DNA of 64,000 nucleotides from Sparassis latifolia (taxonomy: Eukaryota > Basidiomycota > Agaricomycetes > Polyporales > Sparassidaceae). How positions within the stretch are numbered: position 1 is the stretch's first letter; the number at the start of each line of letters is the position of its first letter. The stretch is taken from the NCBI GenBank assembly GCA_018466975.1, contig CM031561.1, forward strand, positions 1,302,001-1,366,000, written 5' to 3'. Under the pieces are notes generated by a model. The model did no database searches. It saw nothing but the letters and a program-made list of their open reading frames with translations, and was not told the origin of the DNA. A program made the translations under genes and the position numbers. Below are positions 1-11,400 of the stretch, piece by piece.

Positions 1-3
1 ACA

Positions 4-1496
4 TCAGTTTGCCGTGTCATGAGCATTCACTGCCATTGGAATCGGACTCAGCGCATCCGCCGTGAAGTTGTCCATGGCGAGAACCAGTAACAATAGGCCC
101 TCATAGAGGCAGAGCTCGGATACACTATCCAAGCATCGCAACAACGTGCGCACGAGGGAAGAAATTGTGAAGGAAATGAGGCAACTCACCTTCTTTGCAG
201 CACTCCAAGAATTACATCTCGCCCTACATCTGGGAACATGCCTACCAACATCTGTATCTCGGCCTCACTGGGTGCCCTCACGGTTCCACCTCCACCTGCG
301 CTTGGCTGTGTACTTCCTGCTATTTCAGACATCCATTGACGCATGACCCCTCCGGTACCTGCGTTTGGCCCTGAAGCACGACCACCAGCTGTTGCGGTAA
401 GATCTGCATCGGTGGTGTTCCTGCGAGTAGACCCAGAAGTGGGAGATTCGCGTGCAGTGGTGACGACTTCATCATTATCAACGCCTTGAAGTCCGTTCGC
501 GCGTGAACGCTGTCGAGCTGCAGGAAATACGCGATTTGTGCGTCTGACGGGCCCTCCTTCTCCCATTAATGGTTTGACATAATAAAGCACCAACTTGTGA
601 ACACTGAATGAAGGCACGCTAAGATGTATGCGCACAAAGTAGGCAGAATAAAATCACCTCTGAGGTATCCTCCAGCTTTTGAGCTGGAACATGTCTGATC
701 TGTAAACATAACCGGAGAGGAGACCCAGGACAGCCAACAAAAGAGTGGATGGTAAATGAGAGATTGACAGCTATAAAAAGTGAGTTCAGATTCTGCTATT
801 TCATAGGCAGACGTAGACAATTGTTACCCACCAGAGCTGCCACTGCATAAACCCAGATCTTATCATCGAGAGCGACTCCAAAAACTCTGAACTGGTATGC
901 TGGAGGAACCAGTCGCCTATACTGATAGATTACGCTGAAAATAATGGCAAGGGGTCCGCATGGAATGTGGTTGAACGAGCTCCCTAAGTATTTGGACGTA
1001 TGGAGGATAATTAGTGAGAGGAATGTGGAGATTGTCGATACAACGGCTGAGACGAGAATGAACGACTGTCATTTGCCATAACAAAATTTGAGATGACAGA
1101 CGCAGAATACTAAGAAATTAGCTTACAGCGAACTTGAAACTCCCAAACGCTCGCTCAATCTGGACGCCTACATTGAATAATAGCAGTTCCACCAAGAACA
1201 AGTCGCTTGAATTTGCACAAGCAATGTGGTGGGTGAACAGACGCCAGTACTGCTCAAAAGACGGTTAAGGAATACCACTCAGTGCGTGTGACTATTGGGA
1301 CATACTTGATGGTGCTTCGATATGTGCGGCACGAGCTGAAGGTGCAGGTAGTGCTTGACATCAAAAATCCCAGCCGAAATCGACGTTAGGGCGATGCCCA
1401 GCATCAGACCTAAGACATTGCGAAGTGTTTATAGAGACATCCAACTTCTGGACAGTGCAACGCACCCTTCGTTACAGATGCATGTTCAAAAGACAT
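4..1496 (-). CDS. UBAC2/Dsc2-like rhomboid pseudoprotease with UBA/CUE tail
   Basis: Seven phase-consistent exons: complement(4..124, 190..618, 658..770, 832..1065, 1127..1249, 1306..1409, 1466..1496), 384 aa. The ATG at 1496 opens with MSFEHASVTKG. The N-terminal two-thirds is a multi-pass rhomboid-like region with hydrophobic helices, the segment HLQLVPHISKHHQ and the conserved block FRVFGVALDDKIWVY. I see no GxSG serine-protease motif, as expected for the pseudoprotease branch. A low-complexity linker follows, then a UBA/CUE-like segment around residues 325-350 with MFPDVGRDVI. By family (human UBAC2, fission yeast Dsc2) it would act in the ER or Golgi membrane as part of a ubiquitin-ligase complex. 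The last exon beyond the CUE helix is less well supported. The family call is strong; assignment to the Dsc complex is inference. Confidence 0.85.
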
Positions 1497-2523
1497 CTTG
1501 ACGGCGCGTCCGTGTGTGGTTGAGGCACGGTTGGAAGCGCCCGTGCAACTTGACTTGGCACGTGGAACTTGAACTCCGCGCTGATGCTCGTGCACGGTGC
1601 TGCCTGAGACTCAGAGTCTAATCTCTATCACGGTGTGCATACCACTCGGACTATTATTGCCGTCGACATCTTGTATGTTGTTCACCAATTCTTGGAAACT
1701 GGGTGAACGCTCTTGCTAAGACACAACAAGCTCCCTGTCTCAGGCTGTTGGTTGCTTCCGGATTTGGCAGGTCAAGTAGTTCTCACAGGGTCTGACGCTT
1801 TGCGCTAGATGCTGTGGCGTACTTAGGCTCATAGATACAGCCTCTAGTTACCTGCAGGAAGACAGTCGTTCCTTTGTAATAGAGGCTGAGATCATTACCG
1901 ATGACCCGCTGAGAAGTCTCCCGTGGGAAACCGGACTTTGAACGATGCCGACGGCAATTCGACGCACGAATCTTTAGCGCTCAAGTCGCGTGCAGCCACA
2001 GGCGCGTCTTACCTGTGTACAAGCTTCGCGTGCTGTAAAAAGTTCTCATGGCGACGGTTCCACCTACTGACGACATCCAGGATGATGGCGACATATTCGG
2101 ATCTGTACATATGGGCCCTCAGGTACTCAGCCGATCCTTCAGTCTTCCGCAGATATCCCAGCCTGCCAGTGGCTATCCGTATCATTTTATTCATCGTGAG
2201 AATGTCACCACACTAACGTCGGATGATTCTCATAAGCCTTATGTATAGATTTATCTCCTGGTGTAAATACTCAGGATGATAGTGAGTTCGGGATGCACTC
2301 GAGGTCACTGAGCTTAGCGGAATCGGAGTCAGGGACTCAGGACAACTCGGAAATTTCACGAGGTCGCGCGCATGTGCACAATGGCCTGCAAGATGTTCGC
2401 TATGCACGACGGGAAATGCACGGAGGTTACACAGCATCACTTTACCCCCCGCTACGATCTAGTCCAGTTTCGCCGACGCGTTCGCGCGCGCCTTTGAATC
2501 TGCTCATCCCGCAAGTGTCTACA
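1497..2523. other. Stretch without a supported gene
   Basis: Short open frames exist on both strands, the longest near 2290-2590 on the plus strand, but none has family resemblance, a usable intron structure or a continuous frame. Part may be degraded 3' sequence of the helicase remnant next to it. Confidence 0.5.
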
Positions 2524-3560
2524 TATGCAGTTCAGCACCGCTCAAACGGTCCTGTACGAAGCGTTGTCGGTACGTCGCAGGCATGAATGAGTTGTAGAGT
2601 TTAATGATCTTGTTGCGATGAGGTACTGCTTCAGGGATAAGGCGATCGAGAAAGACATGATTTTGTAGCCGAGCTCGATAGTCTGGCAAAAGATCAGAGT
2701 TGTTGTGATATCGGTGGTGGAAGCCATCTCCAGGGGTATCAGGAAGCTGATGTCGAGGAAGTCCGTGCCAGAGACAGCATGCTCGAAGAACCGCGGGATA
2801 TATTTGATGTTGGAGCAGTCAACCGAGTACCGAGCATTGACATAGTGCCCAGGTTGGAAGCCCAGATTTTCAGCGAGAACCAGAGTCCGAGATGGAGTCG
2901 CCGTGCCAGTGAACGCTGCCCAAACTGTCCGAGCTGACAAGATAGCGCGCATAGTCTTGATGGACTTGAAGATCTCGATCCACTCGCCACTCTGTTCGTC
3001 GACGAGGTGGGCTTCGTCAACGAAGAACCAGCAGACAAGACTCTTGACAGCTTGCTGCGACAGCAGGCTACGAACGCGTTTTGACCGGAGCATTTGAGGG
3101 CTCATGATGGCGAGACGAATGTCCTCTTCGCTGACAAGCTCGGCCAGAAGATCGCGATTGTTGTGGTATGCTTCTCTCATAGTGTCTTCGTTGATAGCCA
3201 GTGCACGAATTCCGCGGCTATTGGCCACAGTTTCCTATACTCAAGGTCAGAATGAAACTACTGTCGGTGTGCTTGTCAGCACGACAGTATCTGCTGCAAT
3301 GCTAGCAATTTAGTAGGCACAATCATGAGAGCTATTCCTATCTTCATCTGGGCTTGTGCAGCCAGTAGCGGAGCATGCATAACCGTCGTCTTCCCTGGCC
3401 CGGCGCGATGACGAGGAACAGATCCTTGCCGCGGATGAGGTCCATGCCATGGCGTAGCTGGAAATCGCGAACCGAGGGAACTCCGCACTTCTGAACGATC
3501 AGCGACTCGAGCCATTCTGAAGAGCTTTCTGCAGGTATGATGGACATAGAGAACGGTGTG
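2524..3560 (-). pseudogene. RecQ-like DEAH-box helicase remnant
   Basis: Reading leftwards from about 3550, frame a gives a helicase lead-in with FQLRHGMDLIRGKDLF and LVIAPGQG. The Walker A site is then split by a one-base shift near 3390-3402, so GKTTVMHAPLLAA continues in another frame. A probable intron at about 3229-3275 follows. Then come SPQMLRSKRV, the DEAH motif in FFVDEAHLVDEQ, TGTATPS (motif III-like) and LIFCQTIE. A second shift near 2650-2656 moves the frame, after which FLDRLIPEAVPHRNK and MPATYRQRF can still be read down to a stop near 2524. Motifs V-VI and the C-terminal half are missing or scrambled. This is the helicase core of the RecQ-like family often expanded near telomeres in mushrooms (established for the family). 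The two frameshifts make it non-functional unless they are sequencing errors. Confidence 0.8.
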
Positions 3561-6500
3561 GATTACAGCTACGTAGCATACATACAGAGTTGACGCGACT
3601 GACATCTCTGCCACCGACGCGTTTTAGGAATTATAGTTTAGTGCCGATGACGCAGCCGTCCCTTCCGCTGTCTGGCACGTAGCTCAAAAACTCCCACGGG
3701 GGACTTCTCAGTGGGCTCCCGGATAATGATCCTAGACTATGGCGTACTGTATTCTCTTACTGTCCACATTCACAGGAGATATACCGGCAGGTCGAATGTG
3801 CAATCGCATCAGCGCTCCATCTTAGTGGTCTAGTTCACCCTCTCGAGATCTCCTGAGGAATAATAGGCACTCTCTTCAGAAGCTCTGAATAGATCCAGAC
3901 CAATAAATCCCAGTATCTGGCCCCTTGATGAGATATTATTCATCGTTTATCTGCATGCAAGATAAGAACCGCGTGAAGATACGGTCAAAAGCCATCCGCT
4001 GTGCATCAAACTCACTAACAGTGACAGATTCCCGCTTCATATAATTGTAGGTTTTCGGCCTGGGTTTACGCCATCTGACAGGAATTTGACTATGCCTTCT
4101 AAATCCAATGATACAATCTCGTCAGATCAGTCAGTACACAAACATCGGCGATAGAGCACTCATAGCCATGTTGAAATGTATTTTCCAGAGCCCGGTACAT
4201 GGGTCTGCCCCCTAACAATCAAACCGAGAGACCTCTAGATGGCCGTGTTTGTATCACCGAGATTCCGGCGTTTTATATCGAGGTTGACTGGACCAAGGCG
4301 TGACTGCATGTGTATCGTCATTCAATATTCAGGTTTGTCGTTGTCTTGAAACGGTTGTATGGTCATTACTGAAGTGTAGCTATCAGGTATGAGAGAATTT
4401 GTCCACTTTTACCAGTGGTGTGCATAATGAGACGGTTGACACCTGCAACAATCCGTCGATTGGTCAAATGGCGTCTTCGCGCTCAGAGAGTGCCGACTTT
4501 TACAGCAGACGCTGGTGGTGAATTTGAGGAACCTATGGTTATTTTCCGTCCACTTGAACTGTGTACGACCCCATGCGTTGAGTCTTCCCAGTTGATTCCT
4601 TCGCGGCAACTGATTGGCTTGCCTTTCTGCCATTACAAATGTACGTGAACGTAGTAAGTTGGCTTACCTCAGGGAGGCGATGCATTGTACCGTGTTCCGC
4701 TGGCATGTAGATGCATACTACTACTAAGCACGATTTTGTCCCGGTTGTTGTATACTCCACCTGAGGTGCGACCTTCTCCATATAATCGCATGTGTCTTCT
4801 TGCCCGCGGAGCCGCGATGGTGGACGACACCGCCCTCGCTTACACAGCCTCGCCATGCGGTCGACCGTTGAGTACTGCTAGGCGGGGCGGCCACTTCCGT
4901 ATGATCGCATTGTCGAGGTGATGGGAGATCGCCCACCGGGTCACTTCTTTTGTTGCTGTTGATTATCTTCAGGGGACCCCGTAAGTATGTATACTCTATC
5001 AGGCACGGAGTTGACGGGTTTAGCAGACCGATGTCACTGGCACTGCAGAGTGCGGTCACCAGTATTGGCGAGTGCCTTCCTTGGGGCTACTTACTGAAGC
5101 ACAGTGTTGCTCTGATATTTTCTGAAAATGCAAACGCAGCCAACAAAGTACAGTACCCACGAGCGCTCGTCCGTGATGAATCGTATAATTTTGTGATCAT
5201 GCTCAGCTTTGACTCGGAATGGTTGACTCCTTAGCCCAGTCAGACTTGGGTTAACGGACTTCATGTTGTACTCACTTTTTTCCAGACGATTTACGCTGAC
5301 AGGCGAGCTCAGAGCTCATTGACGTCTGCTGTAATCTGACACCACCGCTTAACTTTGTATGCATTCTGCAAGGTACTACATGGTAAGCCGTTCGCACCCG
5401 GCGAACGAATACCATACGTACGACTACGAGCACCACGCGCACGACTGAGAGAAGAATGGGCCTGTCTGAAATGTGTTCATCCGGCACCTAGGCATGTAGC
5501 ATCACCCTGGGTAAATATTCTACGGATGAGCACTTGCGCCATGCACAAGTACCCGCTCTGTCGATTGAGGTGCCATCGCACGTTGAGACTATGCTTGTCT
5601 GGGTAGATTTCTCGGTTCTCGAAGAGGACTCTCTGATACTCTGTGATCAAGCTCTGATACTCATATTCGGTTCCTGCCTGCTACAAGATCTAGTACTCGT
5701 TGCATCGTTTCCAACTAATCATTGATCGACGGCGATGAGGCCTAGGAGCCGATTTGGCGCAGGTTAGTAATGGACGTCGACCAAATCCTACGGAGATCTC
5801 GCTCATCTTCTGAAATTTACGCAAGACATGACGACTGGTCAGTGTCAGTGTATCCAGGTAGATGCGCCATTCAGAGATCATGCGTTGCTCTCTCATAGCC
5901 CATCGGGATCTCGAGGGGACTGTACACCGTCCGATGTCGTCAGTTCCGGGAGCATACTTGTCGATGGTCCAGAGGGACTTCAATGACAGAATGCCTGCTG
6001 GACGGTGCGGAAACGACCAAATTACGCATTGACTTCGAGTCGCTGATACGAGAATATGGGTATGACGACAACGACCATATTTCCATGCTTTGTGGACTCG
6101 CCAAAACACTTTCAAAAAGCACCCTCTTGGACGGGATTGCTACTCGGAAAAATTGTCTTTCACACGGCGATGGTGCGTCAGGAGTGCAAGCCCGAGTTGC
6201 AGGCAGGGAGTGGCGTGAGTTGGGCTGGACAATACTTCTATACTAACCACTCTCTGACTGCACGACACAGCTTCGTCCGGTTGTCCACCGCGAGGACATA
6301 TAGGCATCTTACAGAAGAAGAAACAACTTATTCCACGCGTATGAGACTTGCCGGTCAGCTGTCGTTCCCAAGTTTCTCGGCTACTTCAAGCCGTTGAAAC
6401 ATCTTCTACTGGGGTGGGGGCGGATTCTGTATCTTCCATACAGATTTCACGGATTCGAAGGAGTCCAAGTTCTTCGATGCACTCGACAACATCAAGGAGA

Positions 6501-7334
6501 GCGGATGAGCGGCGGTTGCACACTTCACAGCCATCCGGTTGGCCCAAGTAATGAGGTCCAGTTGGCTTGAATACCCCTCGTAAAATACCCGTCCTTTCCA
6601 AATCATCGTGTGCCATGTCGTGGTACTTCTTGTTGCCTCTTTGTTCCTGTCGCTCTATCGCTTATGATGCGGTTATGATCTCGTGTGTTGTCCTGGCCCC
6701 GAACCTGAGTGCCAGAACGGCTAGCTTTCGAAAAGTGCAAAAAAAGCGTATAAGAGACCACCAATTAATTATTGGACATACTATCGATATATAAGTGGCA
6801 ACGAGGAATTCGGGTGTAAGGGGAAAGACAGAGATCGGTGTGCACGTACGGCGAACAGCCAAATAAACCTTGCAACGGGTTGCTGTACAAGCTGAGAGCA
6901 ATAAATTAGTGGGCTAGTACATGGATGCGTATAATTGCACCAACCTTGGGAACACTGCCGCAAGGCAAAAATCAGCCCGAATGACGTACCAAGAGTAGTC
7001 GGAAGACGTACAGAAATCTGTTTCCAACGGGCTCGGTAGACGAAAACAATGCGTTGCTACAAGATGGCTGAACTGTGTGTGCTAATAAGTATAGTAATTA
7101 CATGTAGGTAAGACTCCATCGAACAGAAGCGCTTTAAACGCGGAAATAATTATCCTCTATGATCGTCAAGATCGCATAGCGATGGCCGGTGGCACAGATG
7201 CACACAAATATCAACGAACATACAGAGGGCGAGCGGGCATGGTACCTTCGGCTTCATTGACAATGTTAGTGATTGTCGAAGACCGCCCGCTACCGCGAGT
7301 AGCTGCAAGCCTGCAGCATAAATACCCTCCAAGC
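3561..7334. other. 3.8-kb stretch without a supported gene
   Basis: Open frames are short and out of register. The minus-strand frames at about 6386-6616 share a Cys-containing stretch, CEVCNRRSS, that could be a scrap of another helicase-like or zinc-binding protein. The frames at 5690-6122 shift repeatedly. I see no terminal repeats, transposase motif or tRNA. The stretch looks like decayed, gene-poor sequence. Confidence 0.5.
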
Positions 7335-8498
7335 TCACGTCCAATCAGTGGCCCCGATGACAACGTTCGTCCCGATCGTCTTTGCATATGCCGCGGCAGG
7401 GGATAGCCCTTCCTCCTCGTCTCGCGCACGTTTAGGCTGGGATTTACCCAGTCCGATCTTCGTGCTGGGCAGGGGAGAGCCGACAAGTAACCGGCTTGCG
7501 CATACGACCCCTCTGATACTTTGCGCAAAGATACGACTTGCGATACACTGCGCAAGCGTCATGCCGGGTATGAGATTTAGTAAGTCCTGCGGTATGGCCA
7601 GATGAACCAAACGTTGGAATATTTAAAATGGAGAATCGTGATCGCACCTTCACGTCCCAATAATCCCGGTGATGTGTGATCTTCCCAGCGTCGTTGAAGG
7701 AGAGCCGCGTAATAAGTGGTAGACGCAGGTGAAAAGGGGACGGTTGCAATTGATACAAGATATCACGCAGATCAATTTGCGCAGAGGGCTGGTGAGAATA
7801 TGACGGAGCAGGAAATGATATTGACAAATCGGAAGCATTCGACGGAACCGGATGGGATACGGCGGCATCGGAAGATTGGAGACCCGGTAGTAGGACAATA
7901 TGAAGGGTATGTTCGACGATTGTTCTCCGGTGATGATCTGAAAAAATATATTTCTCTTCAGTCAAGATTCATGTACAGAACGCATCGGTCCAAGGGGAAG
8001 ATGACAAGCGTACACAATCTCTGTTCACGAACACAGTTATTTCCGTAAAGGGAAATGATAGTGACTAGGCTGCATAGAGAATATTGCGTGGGACTCACCG
8101 AAGCTCTCGCTTTCGCATATATCTGTAACCTCGTTACTCACAGTCATCACTTGAAACCATGGGCTGCCCCACCCTTCACTTCTTGTGGTACCAAAAAGAG
8201 CGGAGAGGACTACAGCAGGATTCGGTACGTCCACCTGCGAAAGACGACTCGCCATAGCATGGATATCGGCAATGGCAGCGCGAGACGTAGCTGTGATCAA
8301 TGGATTCTCGTACTTCGCACTTGGCTCGTAAAAACGTTCGATCACGTCCCAGGGAGGAATTGTAGAGCCGTATACGAGATCGCAGATCTCGAGAGCAGTA
8401 CTATGGTGAGCGACAGAGACAACAGAAGCATTAGTGTCCACATCCATCGTTGTTCCGGCGGCATTGGGGATGGTTGGAAAAAGGACTGTGTTGCTCAT
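7335..8498 (-). CDS. Conserved fungal protein, probable NTF2-like (SigF/SnoaL type) fold
   Basis: Three exons: complement(7335..7586, 7648..7937, 8099..8498), 313 aa. I chose the ATG at 8498 (MSNTVLFPTIPNAAG); the frame stays open upstream of it but has no earlier ATG. Recognisable blocks are STALEICDLVYGSTIPPWDV, FYEPSAKYENPLITATSR, a middle exon with HTLHIVLLPG and ITHHRDYWDVKDLL, and a last exon with LIPGMTLAQCIASRIFAQ. The pattern of a 'vYdstI..wdviErFY....YENP' start and a late 'HHRDYWD' motif matches conserved fungal proteins with an NTF2-like domain (recalled family pattern, not searched). The C-terminal tail is charged, containing PKRARDEEEG. It is the only intact gene inside a 12-kb gene-poor region. 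Function and partner are unknown; the fold call is an inference. Confidence 0.75.
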
Positions 8499-11400
8499 AA
8501 CGAGGTCGTGGTCTGGTGATAAGGTGGCTGCCAGGCTCAGCGACGTCCTGGAGCAATTACCAGATGGTCCATCTGGCACATGGTCTACGTGGGTCTACAT
8601 ACCCATTTCCTGGGTTAGGGTTTCTTGATTTCTAGGGTTAGGGTCATCCAATAATTATATCGCGGAGGACATGCCGACCGTGACGGCGGTCCCGTAGTAT
8701 GAACTTAATTTCTCCGTAGTACTAAGTACTACAGGCCAAAAGCTTTCGTTGACGTGATCCAGAAAAGCTACCACAACTGTACTCCAGCTACAGCCGACTG
8801 CATCAATTTGCTGTACCAGATCAGCGCAAACACCCTTATGGCCACGGTGAGCTCTCTTTGGTTTAGGCCGGCCAGTCACGGTCCTGCCATTCTGTATTCT
8901 TCCACTAGTAGTGCCAGTAGCTGCTTCCGGTCCTCAGACGACGTCTCTTAGCTGTTGCATTTCGAGCCAATCGAGGTCTTGCAAGCACGTGTGGATTTCC
9001 CGTCGTTGGCTCGGATGTAGAATATAACCTTGGTGTACTCGTATACTTTCTTTGTGGCTCGAAAGCGTCTTCGGAGAGAAAGACAACGTTGCAATACTTC
9101 GGAATCACTCAGACGTAAGTCTAATGCTACTGAACTGCCGCTGAATTTGTGTTAGTTGGCGCATGCAGACTAACAAACATGTATTACAGAACTCTCTCAC
9201 TGAACCACACGGTACAGTAGGATCGTAATTACGGATTCACTTCATGGCCGTCAACGCAATATACTCAAGATCAGAGGTACCACCGTGTCCCTGATATATG
9301 GCCAGCACAGGTGTTTACGATACATCCTTGCCACGGCTGGCACATTGATGTTGAAAGCTGGACCATATCAGAGTCTAATATGGGTGTCATGATCCTTCAT
9401 ACGGACTTGCAATGCGAGATATGACGGGTATCTGATTGGCGGTAGGCGAAGGACTCATTTCTCTGTTTGACCCAGGTACAGTACTGAGCATCGGCCGTCG
9501 GCCGTACAGTCCTGCCACGTAAAGGGTCTAGGGGAAGGATGACAGCAGGGCAATTGGTTAGGACAAAATTATGTGACTTTGCACGTTCAGTTCGTCAAGA
9601 AACAGATTTTTGTGAGCCTATACATTCCCTTCCTAACACTGGGGATTTAATTTGAATATATCGAGACGATACAGTACTCGGTGTTCTCAGAGAACACCTG
9701 AAGTCGAGCATTATCTCCCGTCCCCACCAAGCGGTGGTGATCGATCCTTTCTGCTCAGTTCCACCTGTAGACAATGAGCGGAATATTAAAGAATGCAAAA
9801 ACCGACTACTATATCGGACGTTGTACCATTACAAGAGGACGTCCATGACGTGGTAGTCACCTCGGCTGTTTCTTCAGTCCCGAGTACCTTCTGGACAGCG
9901 CCCATGCCAGCGAGATCCTTTGCTTCTTGCTCCCATATTGTCATGATCACGGAACGTGATGACAACAGTTTGATATTTGTGGTGCCCTGCGGCGGACAAC
10001 TTCTGCATTGCAATTGCTATGGCGTTTGCGCGTCCTGCACGCTCGAGGTTTCTTTCGCTACCATCCACCACGGGCCGCGATCGATACAGCTCGAGCGCTC
10101 CGTGACGGCGTTCATCATATGTCTGGACGAATCTGCTGCGTCTAATTGGACGCGCGAACCACAAACATAGTGGTCATCGCCATGAAGGCAGGAGCGCCGG
10201 CATGCGCCCACAAGCTCAAGTGATCACTCCAAGGTGCGGATCCCACAAAGTACAGTCATTTTACACGTGTCGAACGGGGTGCATCATCCCCGGCAATATA
10301 CAGCTGCACCTATGCGGCAGGCCACTACAGCACCAACGCTGAGGCAGGCGGCCTTCTTTGCTTCGCCCTACTGAGGCCGCGAGATGCTTCGGAGATACCT
10401 TTTATTGTCTCAAGGCGCGACTGGCGAATGGTTTCGTTGTAAATGCACACGTTTTGGCCTCGTGCAGCCTGCGCTCTTCTTAGTCTACGGCAAAAGTGTG
10501 AAATGAACAATCTCAGAGACCTTTTGGTCGTACTCTTGTTCTCCTTACAGTTAGAATCCTCGCAAATAAGCACTATGCCCAACACCGGAGTCCCTTCATT
10601 CCGACCGCTTGCCGGCAGCCCTGCCTAAGCATGGAAGTTAACACCCACCACTAGCTCTCGCCAACCCCCCGGCCAAATAGCCAGCTTGTAGCACTCCAGC
10701 TGAGATAGCACAAACGGACTGGTGGGAATTCGTGCGCTGCGGAATCTGCGTCATGGGGGTGGTGCCCTCCATAGCTAATGCTCCCCTCCTCGACCACGGG
10801 TCTCCGTTGGACCGGATTTGCGCTAGATCCTGAAGGGCGCGATGGAGCTTCTTAGAGCTTCCTTCTTCACGCTCCCTGTGTGCTTCTACAATCTGCCTGC
10901 AAAGTCCAGAGTTCGCCCGTAGGGCGCGTGTCAGCCGCCGAGAACTTCGCACGAACTCACCAGGGTTCGGCATCCGGCAACGCCCAAGAGCACGCGCGAG
11001 GGCTGGATCGAACCTATCTATAATATGAGCGCAAACTTCGCGCCAACTTCGTGCACTTCTTGCGGATTACCCCAGACCCCAGTCTGAATTCGCCCATAAG
11101 GTGACGTCCGAGAAGCCAGTAATACTAGGCGGTGACGGGAACCCAGAGAGGAAGCAAGAAACGGCATAATTTCACAGGCCGGGAGCCGAGAATCGCGCAG
11201 AAGAGTCATTCTCCGGCCACGGTGAAACGACAAGACGAGCATGGTGGCACTTGGTGTCCGTCGTGGGCCCACGAGCAAGGCGAATTGGTAAGTCTATCCC
11301 GGATAGTCTGCGGCGGGCGAGATAGCACGAACAGGTTCCATTTAACGCGCAGCGCCGAGGGCGACGTGACCTACGATGACGTTATACGAAGGGCTGCGTG

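Noticed and set aside
9786..10211. Overlapping frames on both strands around 10 kb
   Set aside because: No frame is long or conserved enough; the two strands give equally open reading, typical of non-coding sequence.
10995..11035. tRNA-like T-loop (GGTTCGATCC on the minus strand)
   Set aside because: The flanking bases do not pair as a T-stem and no anticodon or acceptor arm can be built around it.
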